Shown in pieces: positions 55,682 to 63,715 of a DNA stretch of 64,000 nt (its first letter is position 1; each line of letters begins with the position of its first letter). The DNA is taken from assembly GCF_017309955.1 (NCBI RefSeq), contig NZ_CP021247.1, forward strand, positions 2,939,001 through 3,003,000. Direction: 5' to 3'. A program made the translations under genes and the position numbers. The notes below the pieces were generated by a model. That model was not told where the DNA came from, made no database searches, and saw only the letters and a program-made list of their open reading frames with translations. Source of the stretch: Novosphingobium sp. KA1. GTDB lineage: Bacteria > Pseudomonadota > Alphaproteobacteria > Sphingomonadales > Sphingomonadaceae.

Positions 55682-55732
55682 ATGACCAAGGGTCTTTACA
55701 GCTGGTACTGGGGCGGCCTCGGCGGCCGTTAA
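55682..55732 (+). CDS. Candidate 16-residue Trp/Tyr/Gly-rich small peptide
   Basis: A short ORF reads MTKGLYSWYWGGLGGR. It is rich in aromatic residues and glycine, and its codons (GGC, CTC, TAC) match the coding style of the neighbours. No strong Shine-Dalgarno is seen (GGGGTAAC lies nearby). It lies between CtrA-like boxes and a strong hairpin, inside a stretch that ends in an intrinsic terminator, so it may be the coding part of a discrete RNA of about 250 bases. No homologue is recognised. It could also be a chance ORF in a regulatory RNA. Confidence 0.35.
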   Translation: MTKGLYSWYWGGLGGR

Positions 55733-55748
55733 TCCTTTAAGTACTTTG

Positions 55749-55780
55749 CGGCGTTTCACGGTAATAACCGTGGAACGCCG
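55749..55780 (+). other. Strong 14-bp hairpin downstream of the small ORF
   Basis: CGGCGTTTCACGGT pairs with ACCGTGGAACGCCG across a four-base loop AATA, with a single G-U pair. It is not followed by a T tract, so it is a stable RNA structure and not a classical terminator. Confidence 0.8.
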
Positions 55781-55865
55781 TAACTAAATCAATAAAAATT
55801 GACGGAATTCTGGGAAATTTCGAGGCGTTGTCCTCCATCCTATCTCATGAATACCACCTTCAGGC

Positions 55866-55900
55866 AGCGCCCTCCTAAACGGATTGGGCGCTTTAATTTT
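55866..55900 (+). terminator. Intrinsic terminator of the small-ORF unit
   Basis: AGCGCCC (55866-55872) pairs with GGGCGCT (55886-55892), extended by TCC/GGA. TTAATTTT follows at 55893-55900. It is on the plus strand, 265 bases after the EAL stop, so it could also end the EAL transcript. Confidence 0.7.
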
Positions 55901-56534
55901 GCTTGGGCCTGAGGTGATGAATGCGTCCGACAAGCGTTTTCCCGACTTGCGCGTAATTGGTCTGGGGGCGGAGAATCGTTAACCGGGGGGGCAGCGTTAA
56001 CCCCATTGAAGCGCGGAGACGCTTCCCAAAGGCCGGATCGGGAGGGGCGTTTCAATATTTTAACGAATCGGTTGAGAGGAATGCGCTGATTGGCGCGATG
56101 CCTCTCGGCGGCCAATCGGTAGCGTGTTTACGCGACATGAAACTGGCGATTGTCGCAGGAAACACCAGGCTGCGATATTGCGGGCAAGGGCCAATGACGC
56201 CGTCAGGATGGTTGCCGAACTGCTAGCCTCAAAGGCCGCGCACCGATTGCGTGTAGGATTAGACCTGTTCTTGGCCCGAGAGAGACTTCCGCAGTCTGAC
56301 GGAAAATCACGCCATTGCCTCTCGGCATGCGGGGCGATTACGCTTCTGGCGCAAACTGGAAAGCGTGGTTAACCGCCTGTCCGACTATCTTGCCTATATG
56401 TGTTCTGGGTGGGCGTAACGCAGCATCATCGAGGTGCTGCTACCTTGCTGGCACTACGCCAGCACAATGCCCTCAATCCGGCTCGGCGATCGGTGGTGGA
56501 TTGCAGGACGCATGGACTGTCGTCCCGCCGGCGG
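55901..56534. other. Noncoding spacer between the small-ORF unit and zapE
   Basis: About 630 bases with visibly lower GC than the flanks and no ORF with coding character. It contains three GTTAAC sites (55978, 55996 and 56368, the last inside GGTTAACC). CCTCTCGGC occurs at about 56101 and 56318. No IS end, tRNA or repeat array is visible. Confidence 0.5.
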
Positions 56535-57650
56535 TCAGTCTTCCCCGTGCCCCTTGGCGAGATATTCCGCGCTCTGCATCTCGTTGAGGCGGCTGACAGT
56601 GCGCTCGAACTCGAAGCGTCCGTCGCCTGCGGCATAGAGATCCTCAGGAACGGCGTCGGCTGCAGCGATCAACTTGACCTTGTGCTCGTACAGAGCGTCG
56701 ATCAGCGTCACGAAGCGCGCGGCTTCGTTGCGGCGATCGGGCCCCATCTTGGGGATGCCGACGACGATCACCGTGTGGTAGGCGCGGGCAACCGCCAGAT
56801 AGTCGGCCGCACCCCGGGCCTCGCCGCAAAGGCGCTTGAAGCTGAAAACGCCTACGCCCTTGAGGCTCTTGGGGACGTGTAGCAAGCGGCCGCCGCCGAC
56901 ATCCAACTCGGCCGACGGCACGTGCTCGCTATCCTCTGGAGGATAGTCGGTCAGGCGGTAGAAGGCTTCGCGGGTCTGGTTCGTGGCTTCCTCACCAAGC
57001 GGGCAATGCCAGGTGGCCATGCCGCCGAGGCGGTGCAGGCGATAGTCTGTCGGGCCGTTGAGCGTCAGCACGTCCAGTTCCTTCTCGATCAGATCGATGA
57101 AGGGCAGGAAATGCTCGCGATTGAGGCCGTTCTTGTAGAGGTCCTTCGGTGCTCGGTTCGAGGTGGTGACGATGGTCACGCCCTCGTTTACGATCATGTG
57201 CGTGAACAACCGGCTCATGATCATGGCGTCGGCAGAGTTGTTGACGACCATCTCGTCGAACGCGAGGCAACGCACATCGCGTGCGATCGCGGCGGCAACC
57301 GGTGGGATGGGGTCGCCGGTTTCCTTCTTGCGTTCTTCACGCAGACGCGCGTGAACTTCGAGCATGAAGGCGTGGAAATGGATGCGGCGCTTTTCAGGCA
57401 TGTCGAGCGTGTTGTGGAACAGGTCCATCAACATCGACTTGCCGCGTCCGACGCCGCCCCACATGTAGAGGCCGCGGGGCGGGGCTGCCTTCTTGCCCAG
57501 AAGCTTGCCGAATAGCCCGGAGGCCGCGTTGGCCTTGTAGAGCTCGCGCTGGAGGCGATCCAGACGCTGCGCGGCAGCAGCCTGCTCCGGGTCGGAGCGA
57601 AGCTCGCCGGTCGCAACCAGCGTTTCGTAGCGTTCAAGCATGGCAGTCAT
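56535..57650 (-). CDS. zapE: Cell division protein ZapE (AFG1-like ATPase)
   Basis: The 371-residue P-loop ATPase has GLYMWGGVGRGKSMLMD (Walker A), CLAFDEMVVNNSADAMI (Walker B) and TTSNRAPKDLYKNGLNREHFLPFI, the AFG1/ZapE pattern. In E. coli it acts at the division ring; the mitochondrial homologue acts in membrane-protein turnover. Length and motifs are normal. In alphaproteobacteria it commonly follows sdhB, as it does here. Confidence 0.93.
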   Translation of the reverse strand: MTAMLERYETLVATGELRSDPEQAAAAQRLDRLQRELYKANAASGLFGKLLGKKAAPPRGLYMWGGVGRGKSMLMDLFHNTLDMPEKRRIHFHAFMLEVHARLREERKKETGDPIPPVAAAIARDVRCLAFDEMVVNNSADAMIMSRLFTHMIVNEGVTIVTTSNRAPKDLYKNGLNREHFLPFIDLIEKELDVLTLNGPTDYRLHRLGGMATWHCPLGEEATNQTREAFYRLTDYPPEDSEHVPSAELDVGGGRLLHVPKSLKGVGVFSFKRLCGEARGAADYLAVARAYHTVIVVGIPKMGPDRRNEAARFVTLIDALYEHKVKLIAAADAVPEDLYAAGDGRFEFERTVSRLNEMQSAEYLAKGHGED

Positions 57651-57774
57651 GGCAGGGCGTGCTTGCGGATAGTCGCGACGGCGACGACGCGGCGCTCGCC
57701 CACCAGAAAATCGGGCCGGCGTCGCGCTGGGTCAATGCGAATCACGAGAGATCCGGGGCCGGCAGTCAGGTCGA

Positions 57775-58557
57775 TCAGACCTGACGTTCGGCCTGCATCT
57801 TCTTGATTTCGGCGATGGCGCGTGCGGGCGAAAGACCCTTGGGGCACACGTTGGCGCAGTTCATGATGGTGTGGCAGCGGTAGAGACGGAAGGGATCTTC
57901 CAGCTCGTCGAGACGTTCGCCGGTCATTTCATCGCGGCTGTCGGCCAGCCAGCGGTAGGCCTGGAGAAGGATGGCCGGGCCGAGGAACTTGTCGGAGTTC
58001 CACCAGTAGCTCGGGCACGAAGTGGAGCAGCAGGCGCACAGGATGCACTCGTAGAGGCCGTCGAGCTTTTCGCGCTGTTCGGGGCTCTGAAGACGTTCCT
58101 TGCCCGAAGGCGTGGTCGAGACGGTTTGCAGCCAGGGACGGATCGAGGCGTACTGCGCGTAGAAGTGCGTGAAATCGGGAACGAGGTCCTTGATCACTTC
58201 CATGTGCGGCAGCGGGGTGATGCGGATGTCACCCTTGAGGTCCTCGATCGCGGTGGTGCAGGCGAGGCCGTTCTTGCCGTTGATGTTCATTGCGCAGGAG
58301 CCGCAGATGCCTTCACGGCACGAGCGGCGGAAGGTCAGTGAGGGATCCTGTTCGCTCTTCATCTTGATGAGCGCGTCGAGAACCATCGGGCCGCACTTGT
58401 CGAGATCGATCTCGAACGTGTCGTAGCGCGGATTCTCGCCCGAATCCGGGTCGTAGCGGTAGACGGTGAACTTCTTGGCGTGCGTCGCACCTTCGGCCTT
58501 GTGGACGTTGCCCTGCTTCTTGATCTTGCTGTTGGCCGGGAGGGTGAAGGTCGCCAT
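57775..58557 (-). CDS. sdhB: Succinate dehydrogenase iron-sulfur subunit
   Basis: The 260-residue subunit transfers electrons from SdhA to quinone through three clusters. The [2Fe-2S] ligands are in CREGICGSC and the later NGLAC. The [4Fe-4S] motif is [12 protein letters not shown], and the third cluster uses [15 protein letters not shown]. The ATG at 58557 gives [12 protein letters not shown], the expected N terminus; the longer frame to 58707 is not supported. The partner genes sdhC, sdhD and sdhA are not adjacent. It is divergent from the DUF4242 gene. Confidence 0.97.
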   Translation of the reverse strand: MATFTLPANSKIKKQGNVHKAEGATHAKKFTVYRYDPDSGENPRYDTFEIDLDKCGPMVLDALIKMKSEQDPSLTFRRSCREGICGSCAMNINGKNGLACTTAIEDLKGDIRITPLPHMEVIKDLVPDFTHFYAQYASIRPWLQTVSTTPSGKERLQSPEQREKLDGLYECILCACCSTSCPSYWWNSDKFLGPAILLQAYRWLADSRDEMTGERLDELEDPFRLYRCHTIMNCANVCPKGLSPARAIAEIKKMQAERQV

Positions 58558-58827
58558 GAAAGAATCCCCGTGATCTTGCACTGCGGCATGAGCCGCGACA
58601 GTTGACCTCCCTCTAGCGATTGTGCGGCGCGTAGCAAGGGCAAGTGTGCACGCCATGGCGGATTGCAAGTGCCGTGACGACAATTGCAAGCGCCCGGGCG
58701 GGCGCAAATGTCACGGACTTGACCAAATTCTTGCACGGAAACGCTGTTGTTTGAGGGTAGAATGCCAGTGGGGTGATGGCTCCGCCCACAGGAAAGGGCG
58801 GGGTTTGGCATGGGAGAGGTTCAGGCC

Positions 58828-59112
58828 ATGATGAAGCGATTTGTAATTGAACGTGATCTCCCGGGGGTTGGCGGCATGAGCGAGTCGGAACTGGGCGGCG
58901 CGGCCCGGACTTCGAATGAAGCGCTCGCGAAGGTGGCGGGTGGGCAGTGGGAACACTCCTACGTCGCTGCCGACAAGACATTCTGCATCTATCTGGCCGA
59001 GAACGAGGGGCAGATTCGCAGGCATGCCGAACTGTCCGGCTTCCCGGCGACACGCATCACCGAGGTCGCAAGCGTGATCGACCCGACCACGGAGCGTTGT
59101 TCACTGGCCTGA
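58828..59112 (+). CDS. DUF4242 (SCO4226-like, possible nickel-binding) small protein
   Basis: The 94-residue protein has the DUF4242 pattern: KRFVIERDLPGVGGMSESEL, then WEHSYVAADKTFCIYLAENEGQIRRHAELSGFPATRITEVASVIDPTT. Homologues form ferredoxin-like dimers, and one member (SCO4226) binds nickel; the role is otherwise unknown. ATG 58828 has GGGAGAGG upstream; an ATG at 58810 would add six residues. It is monocistronic and terminated by the hairpin at 59146. Confidence 0.85.
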   Translation: MMKRFVIERDLPGVGGMSESELGGAARTSNEALAKVAGGQWEHSYVAADKTFCIYLAENEGQIRRHAELSGFPATRITEVASVIDPTTERCSLA

Positions 59113-59145
59113 CGGGGGCGGATCAAAGGCCCATAGCATAATGAA

Positions 59146-59175
59146 AAAGCCCCGCATGTTGCCATGCGGGGCTTT
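59146..59175. terminator. Bidirectional terminator between the DUF4242 gene and rne
   Basis: AAAGCCCCGCAT (59146-59157) pairs with ATGCGGGGCTTT (59164-59175). A/T runs on both sides let it act on both converging transcripts. Confidence 0.9.
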
Positions 59176-59214
59176 GTTCAGGTGTTGGATCTGCCGGTAG
59201 CAGATCCAACGGCA

Positions 59215-62016
59215 TTATTCGCCGAAGGTGCGCTGCCACCAACCACGACGCGGTGCGGCGGGTTCGTCGGCGGTTTCTGCAACTTCCACTGTAGCCGGTT
59301 CGGCGGCGGGTTCCGCCACGGCTTCGGCAACGGGCTCAACCGGGTCAGCCTTCTTGCGACGCGTGCGCTTCGGCTTTTCGGCAACCGGAGCTTCTTCGGC
59401 TGCGACTTCGGCAATCGCTTCGGCGGGCTCGGCCTTCTTGCGACGCGTGCGCTTTGGCTTTTCGGCAACCGGAGCTTCTTCGGCTGCGACTTCGGCAACC
59501 GCTTCGGCGGGCTCGGCCTTCTTGCGACGCGTGCGCTTCGGCTTTTCGGCGACCGGAGCCGGTGCTTCTTCCGCAACCGCTTCGGTCACGGCAGGTGCTT
59601 CGACTTCTGCAGTCTCTGCCTTCTTGCGGCGTGGAGCGCGCTTCTTCGGCTTCGGGGCTTCTTCCGCTTCGGGTGCTGTCACTTCGGCCACGACTTCCGC
59701 AACGGTTTCCACTGCGGCTTCTGCAACGGAGGCTTCGACAGCCGGGGCGTTTGCCGCAGGTGCAGCTTCAACCTCCGGTGCTTCGTCACCATCGTCACCT
59801 TCGGCCGAATCGCCGGCGTTTTCGCCTTCGCCGTTCTCACCATTGCGGCGATTGCGACGGCGGCGACCACCACGGCGGCGGCGCTTGCGCGGCGCTTCGG
59901 ATTCGTCGTCGTCACCGTTGCCTTCGCTGGCAGGGCCCGCGTCGTCGTCGGATTCGACCTCGTCTTCGGCTTCGCTTGCTTCCTCGTCGCCTTCGGCTTC
60001 GATTTCAGTGTCTTCCGAGGTCTGCTCGTCGCGGCGGTTGCGGCCACGGCGGCGCTTGCGGCGCTTGCGGCGCGAACCGCCATCACCGTCCTCGTCGCGG
60101 CTGCGCGCTTCCTCGCGCTCTTCTTCCTCGATCTCTTCCTCGTCGTCGATGAAATCATCCTCGACGTCTTCGGCGATCGGCTCGAAGCGGGGCACGAACT
60201 CGTTGCGCGGACCTGAAGAGACGACACGCATCTTTGCGCCTTCGTTCTCGCCTTCGGGGATCACTTCCACCGCAACGCCGTAGCGTTCCTCGATGTCGGC
60301 AAGGTCTGTGCGCTTGGCGTTGAGCAGGTAGATCGCCGCTTCGGTCGAGGCGAAGAGCGACACCACGATGCCCTTGCCCTTGGCTGCTTCGTCTTCGATG
60401 AGGCGAAGCGCGGAAAGGCCGGCCGAGCTGGCGGTGCGGACGAGGCCGGTGCCATCGCAATGCGGGCAGGAGCGGGTGGTTGCTTCCAGAACGCCGGTGC
60501 GCAGGCGCTGGCGGCTCATTTCCATCAGGCCGAAGCTGGAAATACGGCCGACCTGGATGCGTGCGCGGTCGTTCTTGAGCGCTTCCTTCATCGCCTTCTC
60601 GACCTTGCGGACGTTGGAGCCGTACTCCATGTCGATGAAGTCGATGACGACAAGGCCGGCCATGTCGCGCAGGCGAAGCTGGCGGGCGATTTCCTGCGCG
60701 GCTTCGAGGTTGGTGGCGACGGCGGTCTGCTCGATGCCGTGCTCCTTGGTGGCGCGGCCCGAGTTGATGTCGATCGAGACGAGCGCCTCGGTCGGATTGA
60801 TGACGATGTAGCCGCCCGAACGCAGCTGCACGACAGGGTCATACATCGCCGTCAGCTGGTCTTCAGCGCCGAAGCGCTGGAACAGCGGAACCGGATCGGC
60901 GTAAGGCTTCACCTTGCGTCCGTGGCTCGGCATCAGGAGCTTCATGAAGTCCTTGGCCGCGCGGTAGCCTTCCTCGCCCTCGACGATCACTTCCTCGATG
61001 TCGCGGTTGTAGATGTCGCGGATGGCACGCTTGATCAGGTCGCTGTCCGAATGGATCAGCGCCGGTGCGGCGGAGCGCATCGTCTGTTCGCGCAGTTCGT
61101 CCCAGAGGCGGGCGAGATAGTCGAAGTCGCGCTTGATCTCGGTCTTGGTGCGCTGGAGGCCGGCGGTGCGCACGATGCAGCCCATCGAGCGCGGGAGTTC
61201 CAGCTCGGCGATGATCGACTTCAGGCGCTTGCGGTCCGAAGCCGAGCTGATCTTGCGGCTGATGCCGCCGCCATGGCTCGAATTCGGCATGAGCACGCAG
61301 TAGCGGCCCGCCAGGCTGAGGTAGGTGGTGAGGGCGGCGCCCTTGTTGCCGCGCTCTTCCTTGACGACCTGGACCAGCAGCACCTGGCGGCGGTGGATCA
61401 CGTCCTGGATCTTGTAACGGCGGCGCAGGGCCATGCGCTTGGCGCGCAGTTCGTCCGCTTCCTTCGAACGGCCACCACTGCGGCCACCCTGACGGCGTCC
61501 ACGACCGCGGCGACCGCGGCCCGAGCTGTCTTCCTCGGCGGCTTCTTCTTCGGCGGCTTCGAAGCCGTTCTCGACGTTGCCGTCCTCGATGGTGGCAACG
61601 TGATCCTTTTCGGAAGTGTCGACTTCGGTCAGGCCGCCGTCGGAATAGCCTTCGCTGTCGTAGCCTTCGCCGCCGTCCTCGTCTTCGTCATCACCTTCCG
61701 ATGCACGCAGCGCGGCTTCTTCCTCGGCGTGGGCGGCTTCTTCCGCCAGCAGGGCCTCGCGGTCCTCCTTGGGGATCTGGTAGTAGTCGGGGTGGATTTC
61801 GCTGAAGGCCAGGAAGCCGTGGCGGTTGCCGCCGAAGTCAACGAACGCCGCCTGGAGCGAAGGTTCCACGCGAGTGACCTTCGCCAGGTAGATGTTGCCC
61901 TTTATCTGCTTCTTGTCGGCCGATTCGAAATCGAACTCTTCAATGCGATTTCCCTTGAGTACCGCCACCCGCGTTTCTTCCGGGTGGCGCGCATCGATGA
62001 GCATGCGCGTTGCCAT
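59215..62016 (-). CDS. rne: Ribonuclease E/G
   Basis: The 933-residue endoribonuclease processes rRNA and tRNA precursors and degrades mRNA. The N terminus MATRMLIDARHPEETRVAVL starts at ATG 62016, with GGAG upstream. An S1-like domain is interrupted by a long acidic insertion (about residues 85-185), as in alphaproteobacteria. The catalytic core has FIDMEYGSNVRKVEKAM with conserved Asp, the Zn-link CPHCDGTG and SSFGLMEMSRQRLR. The C-terminal third is disordered, acidic and Arg/Lys/Ala rich and ends in 28-residue tandem repeats. This tail would scaffold the degradosome. Confidence 0.95.
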   Translation of the reverse strand: MATRMLIDARHPEETRVAVLKGNRIEEFDFESADKKQIKGNIYLAKVTRVEPSLQAAFVDFGGNRHGFLAFSEIHPDYYQIPKEDREALLAEEAAHAEEEAALRASEGDDEDEDGGEGYDSEGYSDGGLTEVDTSEKDHVATIEDGNVENGFEAAEEEAAEEDSSGRGRRGRGRRQGGRSGGRSKEADELRAKRMALRRRYKIQDVIHRRQVLLVQVVKEERGNKGAALTTYLSLAGRYCVLMPNSSHGGGISRKISSASDRKRLKSIIAELELPRSMGCIVRTAGLQRTKTEIKRDFDYLARLWDELREQTMRSAAPALIHSDSDLIKRAIRDIYNRDIEEVIVEGEEGYRAAKDFMKLLMPSHGRKVKPYADPVPLFQRFGAEDQLTAMYDPVVQLRSGGYIVINPTEALVSIDINSGRATKEHGIEQTAVATNLEAAQEIARQLRLRDMAGLVVIDFIDMEYGSNVRKVEKAMKEALKNDRARIQVGRISSFGLMEMSRQRLRTGVLEATTRSCPHCDGTGLVRTASSAGLSALRLIEDEAAKGKGIVVSLFASTEAAIYLLNAKRTDLADIEERYGVAVEVIPEGENEGAKMRVVSSGPRNEFVPRFEPIAEDVEDDFIDDEEEIEEEEREEARSRDEDGDGGSRRKRRKRRRGRNRRDEQTSEDTEIEAEGDEEASEAEDEVESDDDAGPASEGNGDDDESEAPRKRRRRGGRRRRNRRNGENGEGENAGDSAEGDDGDEAPEVEAAPAANAPAVEASVAEAAVETVAEVVAEVTAPEAEEAPKPKKRAPRRKKAETAEVEAPAVTEAVAEEAPAPVAEKPKRTRRKKAEPAEAVAEVAAEEAPVAEKPKRTRRKKAEPAEAIAEVAAEEAPVAEKPKRTRRKKADPVEPVAEAVAEPAAEPATVEVAETADEPAAPRRGWWQRTFGE
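59349..59572 (-). repeat. Tandem repeat in the RNase E C-terminal tail (84-bp period)
   Basis: Units begin at 59349, 59433 and 59517 on the plus strand, each 84 bases (28 codons). The third is partial (about 2.6 copies). They encode repeats of AEKPKRTRRKKAEPAEA with EVAAEEAPV. The units are nearly identical, which points to recent duplication or slippage. Confidence 0.85.
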
Positions 62017-62739
62017 TGTGTATTCTCCATGCGCGCTCGGTCCCGGCCTCTGGGGCGGTGACGGCGCGATCCTGTTCAGTGGTGTCCGCAAGGATGGCGT
62101 GATGCCTGCCGGATGCGAAACTGCCGGATGCGGCAGGGCTCGCCTCGTTGCGGAGCGGGATAAAGATGAAGTCGGAGCGGAGTGCCGCTCCGATTGCGAC
62201 TCTCTTGTCTGTCGTCCCTCGGGACGTGAGCGTGTCTGCGAGAGCGAGTTCGCGTGGCGATATGAGACACGCGGAAAATTGCGGCCACGCCATGCGCGCC
62301 CGTTCGGGCGTCGGCTGGCAGGGCGGCAATTGGCTTCTCATCTCTCGCGTCAACCTGTTCGTGCCGGACGAAATTCTTCCGGTTCTGGCGCCCGGGCTTG
62401 TGGCTTTTCCGGTCCTGTGCCGGCGGCATGTAGGCATGCATCGACGGGATTACGAGAACCGGAAGCGTTATTGCCCCGGAACTGAAGGGCCTAGCATTCA
62501 TGACCTTGCACGGCAAGCGTGTTGCCGTGCTTTCCTTGCGCTTGCGGCTAGGCTCCCTGCCGAGTCCCGCCGGCGGCTGCCGGGGTCTTGGATAGGCGGC
62601 CGAGCGCCGGAGGACGAGCTTGGCCCAGCTTGGTTGATCGGCGATGCTTTCATTCCTCGCCCTGCGGGGGCAATATCCGGGGAAAAGCATATGCATGCAG
62701 GATTGCCCGGCGGTTGCGTCGCACTTAGTCATTTGTTCC
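62017..62739. other. Intergenic region between rne and the amidase gene; rne leader
   Basis: About 720 bases without a supported gene. Both strands have long open frames here, but none shows domain similarity or a ribosome site. The rne-proximal part can form hairpins (TCGGAGCGG 62072-style pairing at 62172-62180 with 62185-62193). TGCCGGATGCG occurs twice (62106-62116 and 62121-62131). This is probably the long 5' leader of rne, plus divergent promoters. Confidence 0.45.
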
Positions 62740-63615
62740 ATGTCGCGCCGTATGCAGTGGATCATGCTCCTTTCAGCGCCGATGGCGCTGCTGGCGGCGT
62801 TGCCGGTGTTTTATCCGCGGCTGGTGATCTCGGCGCGCGATCTCGATTACGTCGTTCGTTTCGACTTGCCTGCCGTCGATGCGCCGGTCGATCTGCCGCG
62901 CGTCGACGGTCCTGCCGATGCGAGCCGCCCGCTGGTGGTCATCGATGCCGGGCACGGTGGTTTCGATCCGGGGGCAGGGGCGGAAAATGGCGGCGTTCGG
63001 GAAAAGACGGTGGCGCTTCAGATCGCGCAGGCGATCCGCCGGAAACTGCTGGCGGGCGGCGGTGTGCGCGTCGCCCTGACGCGCGATGCTGATCGCTTCA
63101 TCGCCTTGGGTGACCGTCCCGACATTGCCAGGCGCTTGAACGCGGACCTGTTCCTGTCGATCCATGCCGATAGCGCTGAGGGTGATACTGCGCGCGGGGC
63201 CAGTGTCTACGTCCTGTCGGAAAGAGGGTCCAGCGAGGCGGCGGAGCGTTTTGCTGCGCGCGAGAATCAGGCAGGCAAGGTCAACGGCGTGGTCTTGGCA
63301 AAAACCAGTGAGGATGTCGGTGCGATCCTGCTCGACCTTTCGCAGCGCGGTTCTCAAGCCGGTTCTAGCCAGTTCGCGAACCTGTTGCTGCGCGAGATGC
63401 GCGACGCCGGTGTCGGGTTGCACCGCGACCAGATCGAGACGGCGGCGCTCGCCGTGCTCAAGGCGCCCGATATTCCCTCGGTGCTGTTCGAGACCGGTTA
63501 TATCAACAACGCTGACGATGCCCGTTTCCTGACGTCGAAACAGGGGCAGGATCAACTGGCCCAGGTGGCTGCCAATGCCGTTCGCGCCTGGTTCGCGCGG
63601 CGCGTCGGGGCGTGA
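62740..63615 (+). CDS. N-acetylmuramoyl-L-alanine amidase (Amidase_3)
   Basis: The 291-residue periplasmic zinc amidase cleaves the bond between N-acetylmuramic acid and L-alanine in peptidoglycan during cell separation. An N-terminal hydrophobic helix (signal or anchor) precedes the zinc-site motif VVIDAGHGGFDPGAGA. LFLSIHADS carries the second His, and VLFETGYINNADD holds the catalytic Glu. No AMIN domain is seen. ATG 62740 is the likely start, though an in-frame ATG at 62644 exists; neither has a clear ribosome site. It lies 100 bases upstream of the PBP1A gene on the same strand. Confidence 0.9.
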   Translation: MSRRMQWIMLLSAPMALLAALPVFYPRLVISARDLDYVVRFDLPAVDAPVDLPRVDGPADASRPLVVIDAGHGGFDPGAGAENGGVREKTVALQIAQAIRRKLLAGGGVRVALTRDADRFIALGDRPDIARRLNADLFLSIHADSAEGDTARGASVYVLSERGSSEAAERFAARENQAGKVNGVVLAKTSEDVGAILLDLSQRGSQAGSSQFANLLLREMRDAGVGLHRDQIETAALAVLKAPDIPSVLFETGYINNADDARFLTSKQGQDQLAQVAANAVRAWFARRVGA

Positions 63616-63715
63616 TAAAGGCGTGACGGATGGGCATCGTCGAACGTGAAAAGCGCGCGGCGGGTCGTCTCCAGTCTGGCCTAGCGCAAAATCCCCATGC
63701 TAGAGGGCGGTCGTA

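Larger units (their letters stand above)
55643..55900 (+). ncRNA. Candidate small RNA, possibly dual-function with the 16-residue ORF
   Basis: The proposed RNA runs from the candidate start near 55643 to the terminator at 55866-55900. It contains the short ORF, the 14-bp hairpin at 55749-55780, and then a loosely structured C/U-rich segment with TGTCCTCCATCC (about 55829-55840). This and CCCTCC in the terminator stem are complementary to Shine-Dalgarno sequences. C-rich unpaired loops of this kind occur in alphaproteobacterial trans-acting sRNAs. This is an inference; no expression data are available. Confidence 0.35.

Noticed and set aside
55849..55914. 21-codon plus-strand ORF (MNTTFRQRPPKRIGRFNFAWA)
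   Set aside because: It runs through the terminator stem at 55866-55892 and has no ribosome site.
60460..62061. 533-codon plus-strand frame opposite rne
   Set aside because: Shadow of RNase E. It has no domain similarity and runs into the rne leader.
62148..63092. 314-codon plus-strand frame across the rne-amidase gap
   Set aside because: It overlaps the amidase gene in another frame, is Arg-rich with no domain, and lacks a ribosome site.
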